NCBI GenBank assembly: GCA_039621445.1
Contig: CP154954.1
Location: forward strand, 57,647,602-57,711,601
Source of the DNA: Euglena gracilis
Lineage: Eukaryota > Euglenida > Euglenophyceae > Euglenales
Direction of reading: 5' to 3'
DNA: 64,000 bases
Part shown: positions 8,621-19,049 of the stretch, in pieces
Position numbering within the stretch: position 1 is the stretch's first letter
Layout of the letters: each line of letters starts with the position of its first letter
The notes under the pieces: generated by a model
The model's input: the letters and a program-made list of their open reading frames with translations, nothing else
Told to the model about the DNA's origin: nothing
Database searches by the model: none
Position numbers and translations under genes: made by a program

Positions 8621-11600
8621 GCAACGGTTTCCTTTCCCCCTTCCTTTGCCTTTGCCTTTTCCACCGTCCTGGCCCTTTCCCCTAGACCAGTCATTTCCAT
8701 TGTTTCCTTTCCCCCAAGAATTGTTTCCTTTGCCCTTTCCTTTGCCTTTGCCTTTGCCACCACCAGACTGTGAATCAAAATTCTGTTGATTTGAGTGCCA
8801 CCACTGATTTCCCTGAAAATTGGCATTGGCATTGGAATTCCACCCAGAATCGTTTCTCCATCCACCCCCATTGCCAAATTGAGATTGCTGGGGGGGTGGC
8901 AATGACTGTGATCGAACCACTGGCACTGGATTTTGCACGGGGGGGTTCACGTTTGCATTGGTCGCAGGAGCTGCCACCTGTGAATCTGATTTTCCAACGG
9001 ACGGTTTTGCCACCGTTTCGCCCCCCTTGGCTGACCGTGTTGGGGAGGGTGTCCTGGACCCCTTGGCCCGATCTGCCTTAGCAGACCTGGCCCTCCGGTT
9101 TCCAAATGCATTTGGCTCCCTGGAACTGTGTATCATGTCTTGAGAATCCCTGGAAGACAATTTTCGCTCAACAAAACGGAAAATTTCTTCAACTCCCATT
9201 TTTGGCTGTTCCTCCACAATTTTGATCCTTTTATCCGTGCCTGTGATTGGTTTCCCACTGACCTCTTTCAGTTTGTCGCAAATCGTAGTGTTGGGCAAAA
9301 AGACTTCGAACTCCAGCGGTGAAACTTTCGAAACCTTGCAGGGCTTTTCCCCAGTGACACGTTCCACAGCACAAATAATGTTTTCCTCGGTTGCAGGCAC
9401 TCCAGGGTACATTTTGACTTTCGGTCCACACGTTGATTTCCTTTCCTCCTCATCGGCGACCCAATGCAAAATGAAATTTGGCAGTTTTCCCTTGACCAGT
9501 CTTTCTGCCTCATCGTCAGTGGCGCTTTTCACCTGTCTCCAGGCTATTCTGAAATTTATGACAAAATCTCGCCATTCCTGTACGGTAATTTTCCCTTGGT
9601 TCACGAGGTTCACATCATACCATTTTTTTCTGGCACACTCGGATTGAGTTCCAGCATATTTCCCTTCAAGCCTGTCAAATTCCTCCTCGAAAGATGTTTT
9701 TCCGTTCAATTCCAGTCGGAATTGCAATTCCTTTTGATTTGTGTCGTCCAGCGTCATTGCAAAAAGCTGAAGCTTGAGTGAATCAGACATATGTCCATTT
9801 TGCAAAATAACCAACGTCCTGAAATATTGATCCCAATCCCGCACAAAGGACGACCAGTCTTTTGGCTGTCCAGAAAAATTTGGAGCCACCAGGTTTTTCA
9901 TCAATTGATGCGTTGCCACTGCATTTGATGGAACCAGCCCTGCACCTGCAGGCACTGCCCCCACAGGTCGTGCACAAACCTGCCTGACATGTGTCGCATG
10001 TGATCCTGGTTCAGCGTATTCATAGCCTTCAATTTCAACCGGATTTTTCTCAATCGCAGGTAAATCGTTGTAACCAAAAAGATCAAACTCCTCGATTTCT
10101 GAATTTCCAGCTGATTTTTCTCTCGTTTCCTTTGTCAGGTCCACTGTCGCAGATTTGGCAGATTCAGCTTGCTGATTTTTCATCACCAAAAACTCAGCCT
10201 GAAATAAATCCAGCTTTTGTTGCAATTTTTTCCGCTCCTGCTGTTCTTTAAAAAGTTCACTGGACTGCTGTTGCAGTAAAACTCCAACCTGCTGTTTCAT
10301 CGAATTTTCCATTTCAGCCCGAACTTTCTCAAACTGCCCCTCCCTTTCACTCAGCCTCAACCTTTCCTGCAACATTTCACTGATAATGACCTCCAAATTC
10401 TTTCTCGTTTGCAGCCCCAACTCCCTTTGCACCTCCAACCGAATTGTTTCCTCGCTCTTGTTAATCAGGTCACAGACTTTCTCAATGGGAAAATCTTTCC
10501 GACCCAGAAAATTCTCCAACCTCCCCAAACGATCATTCAGAGCTTTGCTCTCTCGCTCCAGGGACTGTGAAAATTCCTTCAATTTCTCAGCCTGCGCCTG
10601 AAATTTGGCACACTCAGTCTCCCCCAAATTTTTACATTGCTGAAAAATGATCCCAAAGCGTCCCTCCAGACCAGAGCTTAGCTCACCGACTGCAGATTTG
10701 ACCTGATTAACAGCAATTTCCTGCTGTTTTTCCTTCTCCCCCACTTGTTGCACCGCCACATGCATTTCCCCCACAGATTTTTCCAAAATCGACAGTTTCT
10801 GAGAAAAATCCCTCTCATTTTTTCTCAACCCCTCAACCTGGGCCTCAAAAAACGAGTTAACTCCATCCTCCACTTTCTTCACTTTTTCAGCAAACTGCCG
10901 TTCCATTTCCACACTCAACAAATGCCTTTGGCATTGGGCCAGATTTTGCACCATTTCACCATTTTGCTGAAACTGCAAAAGCAAGTCGTTTACAGTTGCA
11001 CTCAGTTCAGCCTGAATTTCACGTTTCACCATGGCAATGTGATCAGCCATTCGCCCATCATGCATGCCCAATGCCTCACTCACCAGATTCAATGTCTGCC
11101 CCTGTGACATGGCCAATGCCTGATTTAGCTTGTTTTCTGCCTCCCCCACCAGATTTTCAGCCGTTTTTTCAGGATTTTTTCCTTTCTGCACCAAAAGCCT
11201 GCAATGTAAACATTCAATTTTGCAACTGATTTCTTCACCCCAATTGTTCCAATCATCATCAGATTGACCATAGCCCGATTCCATTTCCACATCATGCTGA
11301 TTTTCAGGGTTTTCGGACCCAGTTTCTGCAGAAAAACTGGTGTTTGGCTGTAAATTCTGTGGCTGGGTCTGTGGAAAATCTGGCTGAATTGGCTGAAAAA
11401 TCTGGGCTGGGCCTGTGTTTGAAGACACTGTTAACGCTGCCTGAAAAACCTGCCCATGCATCTGGGCTGGCCCCATGATTGCTGGTGCAGATGACTCAGC
11501 CGAAAACTGCTGGGCTGGCTGAAAAACCTGCAGCTGGGCTGCAGCTGGCTGTGCTGACTGCGTTTCTGAACTCTGTGATAACAGCAATGGTTCTGGCTGG

Positions 11601-12430
11601 GCTGTTAAACACAAAATTTTTTGTTCTGGCCCTGGGCTGCTGTCTCGTGACGACACAGAAATTTGCTGAAAACCTGAAAAATTTACTGGCCACATGCCAG
11701 CAGCTTTCATTCGACACATCACCATTTCCTGAATTATTGCGTTTTCAGCTCTTTTTTCTTCCTCTGATTCGCTTTCGTAAGCTGGGGGTTCTGATTCGTC
11801 GTCACTGCCATGCAGTGGAATCAGCTGTAAATTTTCTGGCCCTACCACCGTGATGGGCCTAATGCATGTAAATGACCCCCTCCCCGAATCAGAATCACAT
11901 TCTGATTCCTGTGTCGTTTCTGAAAATCCTGAAGCCGATAAAGTTTCTGCAGCCTGAAAATTGTTTTCTGCCACAGATTCCATCATGATTTGCAATGATG
12001 CCACAGGTTCCGAAAACTGGGCTGCAGAAAATTCAGTTTCCTTTTCGTTCTGAAAACAGCTTTCTGCCACAGATCTCAGAAAATTTTCACCACAATCTGA
12101 AACTCGGACAGATTGGCTGGGAAACGAGCAGATTTCTGCAGATTCTTCTGAAAATTCACAGACCACTGGGGTGGTGAAACTGACCTTGCGTACCATTCTG
12201 CTGGCACAGCCACCAGAACAAATCTCTGCCACCGTGTCGATCGTCTCTGAAAAATTTTCACTGACAAGGTCAGTGAATCCCTGTGAAACTTTGCTTGCGA
12301 TATCAGCCGAATCTGAAAACTTTGCACTGATTCTGCTGGCAGAGACAGCGGAACAAATCTCTGCAACGACGTTCACCGAATCTGAAAAAACCTCACTGAC
12401 GAAGTCAGTGAGCCGACCTCTGCTAACCAT
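8618..12430 (-). CDS. Gag polyprotein (about 1,270 aa)
   Basis: Structural protein of the element particle, unusually long for a Ty3/gypsy gag. The N-terminal part has a repeated segment around VAEICS...ASR and long Ser/Glu/Gln-rich stretches. A coiled-coil-like region of about 350 residues lies at roughly 10150-11200 (heptads rich in Leu, Glu, Gln, Lys). A capsid-like domain follows near 9480-9930 (FSGQPKDWSSFVRDWDQYF, QEWRDFVINF). The C-terminus is a basic Gly-Lys tail (GKGKGKGKGKG) and has no CCHC zinc knuckle. I chose the ATG at 12430-12428, where the A is the last LTR base and TG opens the PBS. The frame is also open upstream to an ATG at 12736 inside the LTR. Confidence 0.85.
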   Translation of the reverse strand: MVSRGRLTDFVSEVFSDSVNVVAEICSAVSASRISAKFSDSADIASKVSQGFTDLVSENFSETIDTVAEICSGGCASRMVRKVSFTTPVVCEFSEESAEICSFPSQSVRVSDCGENFLRSVAESCFQNEKETEFSAAQFSEPVASLQIMMESVAENNFQAAETLSASGFSETTQESECDSDSGRGSFTCIRPITVVGPENLQLIPLHGSDDESEPPAYESESEEEKRAENAIIQEMVMCRMKAAGMWPVNFSGFQQISVSSRDSSPGPEQKILCLTAQPEPLLLSQSSETQSAQPAAAQLQVFQPAQQFSAESSAPAIMGPAQMHGQVFQAALTVSSNTGPAQIFQPIQPDFPQTQPQNLQPNTSFSAETGSENPENQHDVEMESGYGQSDDDWNNWGEEISCKIECLHCRLLVQKGKNPEKTAENLVGEAENKLNQALAMSQGQTLNLVSEALGMHDGRMADHIAMVKREIQAELSATVNDLLLQFQQNGEMVQNLAQCQRHLLSVEMERQFAEKVKKVEDGVNSFFEAQVEGLRKNERDFSQKLSILEKSVGEMHVAVQQVGEKEKQQEIAVNQVKSAVGELSSGLEGRFGIIFQQCKNLGETECAKFQAQAEKLKEFSQSLERESKALNDRLGRLENFLGRKDFPIEKVCDLINKSEETIRLEVQRELGLQTRKNLEVIISEMLQERLRLSEREGQFEKVRAEMENSMKQQVGVLLQQQSSELFKEQQERKKLQQKLDLFQAEFLVMKNQQAESAKSATVDLTKETREKSAGNSEIEEFDLFGYNDLPAIEKNPVEIEGYEYAEPGSHATHVRQVCARPVGAVPAGAGLVPSNAVATHQLMKNLVAPNFSGQPKDWSSFVRDWDQYFRTLVILQNGHMSDSLKLQLFAMTLDDTNQKELQFRLELNGKTSFEEEFDRLEGKYAGTQSECARKKWYDVNLVNQGKITVQEWRDFVINFRIAWRQVKSATDDEAERLVKGKLPNFILHWVADEEERKSTCGPKVKMYPGVPATEENIICAVERVTGEKPCKVSKVSPLEFEVFLPNTTICDKLKEVSGKPITGTDKRIKIVEEQPKMGVEEIFRFVERKLSSRDSQDMIHSSREPNAFGNRRARSAKADRAKGSRTPSPTRSAKGGETVAKPSVGKSDSQVAAPATNANVNPPVQNPVPVVRSQSLPPPQQSQFGNGGGWRNDSGWNSNANANFQGNQWWHSNQQNFDSQSGGGKGKGKGKGKGNNSWGKGNNGNDWSRGKGQDGGKGKGKGRGKGNRC
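12412..12429 (-). other. Candidate primer-binding site
   Basis: Directly inside the 5' LTR the minus strand reads TGGTTAGCAGAGGTCGGC. It starts with TGG, the complement of a tRNA CCA end, with no spacer. The matching tRNA would end in TCTGCTA-A-CCA. I cannot say which tRNA this is. Confidence 0.65.
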
Positions 12431-13260
12431 GTTCGCCGGCCCCACCCCCTGTGCGCCGCCGGTCGCCCCCGCGACCGGCGAGTCCCGGTGGGCCGAGGGC
12501 CCGGGGGTTCCTCGCCGACGTGGAAAACCACCAACAGCCGGGGGGTGGGTGTTTCCGGGGTGGGGCCTGCACTTTCTCCGAGGGTTGGTGGGCTCAAGCC
12601 AACCCCCGTTTGTTTCACTCAGGTATTTTCCCCAACCCCAGCCGGTGCGTAGGATCGTTTTTTCAAGGGTTTCCGAAATTTTAGTAAAAAACGAAAAATC
12701 TGCCATTTGCAATGAAATCGAACTTTTCTCTCTCAAATCTCACTTTTCTCTCTTTCTCTCTCTCTCACTCTCTTGCACAAACCAACCCACAAACCAACCC
12801 ACTGAAGCTGAAATGAATCCCAACCCACTGGAGAAGCAATCAAACTGTTGGAAATCTGTGAGAATGACTGAATGTGATGGAAAAAACAACATGGGGCAAG
12901 GAAGAGGGGTATAGGGTATAGGTGGCGGTGGTGATGGCGGTGTTGTAGGGTCTCCTTCTTGATTTCAATACCAATTTGACTTCAATGACTCCACCAACAA
13001 TGTAATGACCAACAATGTAATTGCCAATTCCAATTCAACAATGTGATTGATCAAATCCAATTCAATGTATTTCCTCTTTGCCAAATGATGGGGAAAACCC
13101 CTCAAGTTCTGTAAAAAAGATGAATTTGAAAGCGCAAAGTAAGTTGACCCGCTTCCAATTTAAGTCGCGGGTTTTTTTAACTGGTTGGCTGTTACCCGCG
13201 ACTTTGTAATTTGCGCCTTCTGGCAATTTTTTGGCTGCCGGCGAAAGCCGGCGGCCGACA
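12430..13260 (-). repeat. 5' LTR of the chromovirus (831 bp)
   Basis: Same length as 1261-2091 with about nine substitutions, including gcgctt/gcactt near the GC-rich edge and cctggg/catggg near 12890. It should hold the promoter for the element transcript, which reads leftward. Confidence 0.95.
12906..12922 (-). promoter_or_regulatory. TATA-like repeat in the LTR
   Basis: The minus strand carries two adjacent CTATACCC repeats inside the 5' LTR (same motif near 1738 in the 3' LTR). Position and composition suit a core promoter, but no start site can be shown. Confidence 0.25.
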
Positions 13261-13264
13261 GGAG
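13261..13264. other. Target-site duplication, right copy (GGAG)
   Basis: GGAG follows the 5' LTR directly and matches 1257-1260. The array then resumes with GAACACCACAGACTTTTTG. Confidence 0.8.
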
Positions 13265-15978
13265 GAACACCACAGACTTTTTGAACAGCGCCAGAAGAAG
13301 TTCGGTCGGATGAACACCACAGACTTGTTGAACAGCCCCAGAAGAGGTTCGGTCGGATGAACACCACAGACTCGTTGGACAGCCCCAGAAGAAGTTCGGT
13401 CGGATGAACACCACAGACTTGTTGAACAGCGCCAGAAGAAGTTCGGTCGGATGAACACCACAGACTTGTTGAACAGCCCCAGAAGAGGTTCGGTCGGATG
13501 AACACCACAGACTCGTTGGACAGCCCCAGAAGAAGTTCGGTCGGATGAACACCACAGACTCGTTGGACAGCCCCAGAAGAAGTTCGGTCGGATGAACACC
13601 ACAGACTTGTTGGACAGCCCCAGAAGAAGTTCGGTCGGATGAACACCACAAACTTGTTGGGCAGCGCCAGAAGAAGTTCGGTTGGATGAACACCACAGAT
13701 TTGTTGGACAGCGCCAGAAAAAGTTCGGTCGGAGGAACACCACAGACTTTTTGAACAGCGCCAGAAGAAGTTCGGTCGGATGAATACCACAGACTTGTTG
13801 AACAGCGCCAGAAGAAGTTCGGTCGGATGAACACCACAGACTTGTGGAACAGCCCCAGAAGAAGTTCAGTCGGTTGAACACCACAGACTTGTTGGACAGC
13901 CCCAGAAGAGGTTCGGTCGGATGAACACCACAGACTTGTTGGGCAGCCGCAGAAGAAGTTCGGTCGGATGAACACCACAGACTTGTTGGACAGCCCCAGA
14001 AGAGGTTCGGTCGGATGAACACCACAGACTTGTTGGACAGCCCCAGAAGAAGTTCGGTCGGATGAACACCACAGACTTGTGGAACAGCCCCAGAAGAAGT
14101 TCGGTCGGATGAACACCACAGACTTGTTGGACAGCCCCAGAAGAGGTTCGGTCGGATGAACACCACAGACTTGTTGGGCAGCCCCAGAAGAAGTTCGGTC
14201 GGATGAACACCACAGACTTGTTGGACAGCCCTGGAAGAAGTTCGGTCGGATGAACACCACAGACTCGTTGGACAGCCCCAGAAGAAGTCTGGTCGGATGA
14301 ACACCACAGACTTGTTGGACAGCCCCAGAAGAGGTTCGGTCGGATGAACACCACAGACTCGTTGGACAGCCCCAGAAGAAGTTCGGTCGGATGAACACCA
14401 CAGACTCGTTGGACAGCCCCAGAAGAAGTTCGGTCGGATGAACACCACAGACTTGTTGGACAGCCCCAGAAGAGGTTCGGTCGGAGGAACACCACAGACT
14501 CGTTGGACAGCGCCAGAAGAAGTTCGGTCGGATGAACACCACAGACTTCTTGGACAGCCCCAGAAGAAGTTCGGTCGGATGAACACCACAGACTCGTTGG
14601 ACAGCGCCAGAAGAAGTTCGGTCGGATGAACACCACAGACTCGTTGGACAGCCCCAGAAGAAGTTCGGTCGGATGAACACCACAGACTTGTTGGACAGCC
14701 CCAGAAGAAGTTCGGTCGGATGAACACCACAAACTTGTTGGGCAGCGCCAGAAGAAGTTCGGTTGGATGAACACCACAGATTTGTTGGACAGCGCCAGAA
14801 AAAGTTCGGTCGGAGGAACACCACAGACTTTTTGAACAGCGCCAGAAGAAGTTCGGTCGGATGAACACCACAGACTTGTTGAACAGCCCCAGAAGAGGTT
14901 CGGTCGGATGAACACCACAGACTAGTTGGACAGCCCCAGAAGAAGTTCGGTCGGATGAACACCACAGACTTGTTGAACAGCGCCAGAAGAAGTTCGGTCG
15001 GATGAACACCACAGACTTGTGGAACAGCCCCAGAAGAAGTTCGGTCGGATGAACATCACAGACTTGTTGGACAGCCCCAGAAGAAGTTCGGTCGGATGAA
15101 CACCACAGACTCGTTGGACAGCCCCAGAAGAAGTTCGGTCGGATGAACACCACAGACTTGTTGGACAGCCCCAGAAGAAGTTCGGTCGGATGAACACCAC
15201 AAACTTGTTGGGCAGCGCCAGAAGAAGTTCGGTTGGATGAACACCACAGATTTGTTGGACAGCGCCAGAAAAAGTTCGGTCGGAGGAACACCACAGACTT
15301 TTTGAACAGCGCCAGAAGAAGTTCGGTCGGATGAACACCACAGACTTGTTGAACAGCCCCAGAAGAGGTTCGGTCGGATGAACACCACAGACTCGTTGGA
15401 CAGCCCCAGAAAAAGTTCGGTCGGATGAACACCACAGACTCGTTGGACAGCCCCAGAAGAAGTTCGGTCGGATGAACACCACAGACTTGTTGAACAGCCC
15501 CAGAAGAAGTTCGGTCGGATGAACACCACAGACTCGTTGGACAGCCCCAGAAAAAGTTCGGTCGGATGAACACCACAGACTCGTTGGACAGCCCCAGAAG
15601 AAGTTCGGTCGGATGAACACCACAGACTTTTTGGACAGCCCCAGAAGAATTCGGTCGGATGAACACCACAAACTTGTTTGGCAGCGCCAGAAGAAGTTCG
15701 GTTGGATGAACACCACAGACTTGTTGGACAGCCCCAGAAGAAGTTCGGTCGGATGAACACCACAGACTTGTTGGACAACCCCAGAAGAAGTTCGGTCGGA
15801 TGAACACCACAGACTTGTTGAACAGCGCCAGAAGAAGTTCGGTCGGATGAACACCACAGACTTGTTGGACAACCCCAGAAGAAGTTCGGTCGGATGAACA
15901 CCACAGACTTGTTGAACAGCGCCAGAAGAAGTTCGGTCGGATGAACACCACAGACTTGTTGGGCAGCCGCAGAAGAAG
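13261..15978. repeat. 47-bp minisatellite array, right part
   Basis: About 58 further copies of the 47-bp unit. A three-variant block (AAACTTGTTGGGCAGCGCC, then GGTTGGATGAAC, then GGTCGGAGGAAC) recurs near 13640, 14730 and 15200. It also occurs split across the retrotransposon at 1170-1260 plus 13261. Long minus-strand ORFs of up to 919 codons with a 47-residue period arise from the unit's lack of stops. I see no start context, domain or codon pattern that would make them genes. Confidence 0.95.
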
Positions 15979-16080
15979 TCCTTGCAGGTGGGGGGGGTGG
16001 TCCGGACCCCCCCCGCTGCGGGCCAGGAGGGGGGGGTGGGGCGGACACTCCCCCCACCTAAACCATGTACGCCCTCCTTA
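15979..16080. repeat. GC-rich dispersed repeat (inverted copy at 49472)
   Basis: G and C runs with short self-complementary blocks (GGTCCGGACC) followed by CCTAAACCATGTACGCCCTC. The same unit occurs in reverse orientation at 49472-49660. Confidence 0.7.
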
Positions 16081-16733
16081 TATCGAACCCTGCAATGGGG
16101 TATGGACACTGCCCTCACCCACCTGTGTAATTTCTGGCCGTTATGCCTAAATTTTGATGTAGGGTGCCTTGCCCAACACACTGGCTGTACGTTTGACTTG
16201 TGCCAAACCGGAAGACCTGTACAAACAGAGGACTCTTGAGCAAAAAAATGAGATTTTTACGTAGTTTACAAAAATCAGAGGGAAAGGGGGCTTGGGCCAG
16301 CCCCAGGAGGATTGGGAGGGGATCCAAGAATGCCCCATGTTTTTCCAGGTTTTAGTCCCAAAGTTTTTTGTACGAGGACAAAAGGGAATGGAATCTCAAT
16401 CCACCAAACCCTGGGATCAAAATCATTGCCCTGTGATCAAATCTGTACGAGATTACTATTATTGGTTTTGTACGAACCCATTTTGGGTGTTATTAAATAC
16501 ACTACCCATGTGTTGCCTCCGTTTTTTGCTAACCCCTCCTTCACACAACGTTGCTTTCAGCAAATGAATTAGGTGGTTCATTTTTAAGTCCCAAACCACC
16601 CCCTGTTTTTCCAGGTTTTAGCAGGCCATGACCACTCAACAACCTGGATCAAAATCATTGCCCTGTATGCATTACGGGCCTGAGCCTTGGAAATCTGGAA
16701 TAATTGGATTACTGCGTCAACCACTTGGTCTGT
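16081..16733 (-). pseudogene. Decayed DIRS tyrosine-recombinase fragment
   Basis: The minus strand at 16115-16327 reads DPLPILLGLAQAPFP and FVQVFRFGTSQTYSQCVG. It is colinear with the recombinase of DIRS element C at about 61570-61760 (DPLPILLGLAQSPLP). Nucleotide matches continue at 16621-16733 (GTCAACCACTTGGTC). An unrelated insert of about 170 bp sits near 16450-16610. Only the middle of the recombinase is present and it has stops and indels. It is a dead fragment related to element C. Confidence 0.75.
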
Positions 16734-17088
16734 GGTTATGGTACGACACCCATTTTTTGGGTTGTTTTGGGGTTATTTAAAGGAATAGGGTTAGGTGCGC
16801 ACATGCATGTTGCGCTACATGGCCACGTTGCGCTACACGGCCATGTTGCGCCACATGGCCAGGGACCGCAACGTGGCCATGTAGCGCAACAGGAACATGT
16901 GCGCACCTGACCCTACTCCTTCAAATAACCCCATCATGCGCTACATGGCCACGTTGCGCTTCATGGCCATGTAGCGCAACATGGCCATGGAGCGCAATGT
17001 GGCCGTAGCGCAACGTAGCATGTGCGCACCTACCCTACTCCTTCAAATAACCCTATACAACCCAAAAATAGGGCGTCGTACCATAACC
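16734..17088. mobile_element. 355-bp foldback (hairpin) element
   Basis: The outer ends GGTTATGGTACGAC and GTCGTACCATAACC are inverted copies. The arms continue inward through GGGTTATTT...GGTGCGCACATG and its complement. The interior is a chain of inverted GCGCTACATGGCCA motifs. It interrupts the DIRS fragment to its left. No coding capacity. Confidence 0.8.
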
Positions 17089-17286
17089 AAAAGGGGGGGG
17101 GTCCGTCGTACGATAACAGACAAGTACCGAATTTGGGCTGCCGGCTGGATTTGAGCTGCTGGCTTGCTGGACCCCCACCGGGGGTAGGGTACCCTCCGGC
17201 TTAAGAAATTCCCTGCTAGCAGGTTTATTTTCAATTGACAGCAGAAGACATGGATGGAACTGGCAACTCCCTCCAACTGTGCTGCT

Positions 17287-17881
17287 CTAACGGTAAGACT
17301 TTGTGCGCCTTGCACGAGCACCATGCCCTCCAAACTTCTTCGGCTCTGTGCGGCGGGGATCTGCCACCAACAATGTCCGATCATATTGCAAGTAGGCATC
17401 CTTGATCTCCAGCTTCTGTGCCTCGTCAACGTCTGAAAGATGTGATAAATTTGAAAATTATTTTTTTTCACAAAACAGATACATTTCTGGTAATATGCAA
17501 CCAAAGCTTTGGCAATCGCTTGGCGGACAGCGTACAACTGGCTCGTCTGCCCACCTCCTCGGACACGGATCCGCATGTCCACATTGCGGAACCTGTGCTT
17601 ACCAGCAATCAAAATTGGCTCCTGTTAAAGTTCGCTAGTACATCATCGAAATAAGAAACAATTTCACACCATCACTTTCAGCCTCAGGGGTTCCGGTTGC
17701 AGGAGGTCGATTGGGAACCAAACCCTTCCCCTTGTTGCACGTCACAACCGCAATGGCATGCTTTTTCTTCCCGAAAGTCATCACCTATTTTTCCAAAGGG
17801 TTAAAATAATCAACAATGTATAATTGCGATAATAGAAACCTTCTGCTTCTTGCTTTCAGCCAGTTTCTTACGGTCAGCCAT
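17287..17881 (-). CDS. Small-subunit ribosomal protein uS9 (RPS16), four exons, frame broken in exon 2
   Basis: Exons on the minus strand: 17881-17840, 17784-17670, 17621-17483, 17432-17287, stop TAG. All three introns (55, 48 and 50 nt) have GT-AG ends. Exon 2 gives [20 protein letters not shown], exon 3 [11 protein letters not shown] and RIRVRGGG...[17 protein letters not shown], and exon 4 [21 protein letters not shown] and the C-terminal SYR. This matches uS9 of the cytosolic 40S subunit, whose C-terminal tail reaches the decoding site. In exon 2, after KGKGL, the frame shifts. [14 protein letters not shown] follows in another frame and about 14 nt that should code IKVNG-like residues are missing near 17711-17722. 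So this is a non-functional copy, a misassembly or a sequencing error. Confidence 0.9.
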
Positions 17882-19047
17882 CAGAAATGGTCGCGGAGGA
17901 GCGTTGCCAATGCGACGTTAAACCGAAGGTTTCGGTCTCATCCTACTGACCGTCCATGCCGAGCCGTGCCTACTTTTTCCATCTTTGATTCTAACCCCGA
18001 ATTGGTTAATATGGAAACTGGAGGCTAATGGTTCACCGAAGTGGAGGTATATATTATGATTATATATATGGAGGTGATATTATGGGCAGGCAGGGGGTTA
18101 CGGCATTTTCGAACCCCGTAGGCGGGTCGGGGGGAGCAATAAGTTTATCAAAAGACAAAAACCTGCCAATTTTGCTTAAATCGGCAAAATTTGGGAAAAT
18201 TTTGGGGAAAATGCGGAAATTGTTGAAGAATTGCGGCTATCAATTTTCACCCCTGCCCAAATTGACCCAAAAATATGTGGTCAAAATTTGCGGAAATGGG
18301 CAAATATGTGCCAGGGGCAGGGAGATATTCCGGTCCGGAATAAACCGGAATAAACCGGAATAACCGGAATAAAAGTGCCAGCCAATGGCTTGAAAATTCT
18401 GCAAGGCTCAAAGGCAATGAAGGTGAAATTTGATATATTTTCAGGTTTCAAAATCAAAAGAGCAACAAAAGAGCGCAAGCGCAGCACAGTCGGCACTTAA
18501 TATCAGGAGCACACCTTACCTTTGGCTGTTTTCCCCCTCAATTGAATGCATTTTTTTGTTTGTATTTTATCCCCATTTGTGGGGCTGCAATTATTGAATG
18601 TTTGTCCCTGAGTTCTTTTTAAAGAGACATGAACTAGGACAATAGCAACGCCCATTTTTGGGGGCAGGGATCCCATTGAACAAAATGAATCATCTTTCAA
18701 TCAGGGGGTAATAACACTCTTAGGCGGCCTAACTCGCATTTGGCTTTGAAAGTGTAAAATTGCGCCAACGCGCAATCTTGCAAAAAAGTTATCGAAAACC
18801 GAGGTCTGAGACAGCCCAAATTAGTGTCTCCCCACCCCCAGGGCCTGGGGACGAACATAACGACTTGGACCTCTACAGTGTGCGGGCACAGGGCTCCCCG
18901 GGCCCAGTGTGCATAACCCCAAAGCCCTGGGTAATGAAACGAGGGAACTCCATTGCGCAGTTACGCCATGGCGCAAAAATTTTCATTATAAAAATATAAA
19001 AAAATGAAAAGCATTGCGCTTTGGCACAATGCTTTTCATTGTAATTC
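17882..19047. other. Intergenic, no gene seen
   Basis: Upstream side of RPS16. It contains a short tandem of CCGGAATAAA (18330-18375) and short palindromes around GCGCAA. I see no conserved protein. ORFs here are short and lack recognisable domains. Confidence 0.5.
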
Positions 19048-19049
19048 TA

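Larger units (their letters stand above)
1261..13260 (-). mobile_element. Ty3/gypsy chromovirus-type LTR retrotransposon with methyltransferase modules, 12,000 bp
   Basis: Full-length element on the minus strand. It has two 831-bp LTRs, a candidate PBS next to the 5' LTR, a polypurine tract next to the 3' LTR and a 4-bp GGAG target duplication. The internal order is gag, C5-methyltransferase-like module, NPPW module, retropepsin, RT, RNase H, integrase and chromodomain. RT-RNase H-integrase order plus a chromodomain after integrase places it with Ty3/gypsy chromoviruses. By eye the LTRs differ at about nine positions with no indels, so insertion is fairly recent. Yet pol is broken into several frames, mostly at homopolymer runs. 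Either the copy was defective when inserted, or the assembly carries homopolymer indels, or some shifts are programmed. Confidence 0.95.

Noticed and set aside
13192-15951. A 919-codon minus-strand ORF of 47-residue repeats as a real protein
   Set aside because: The 47-bp unit lacks stops in all minus frames, so length carries no evidence of coding; substitutions show no codon pattern.
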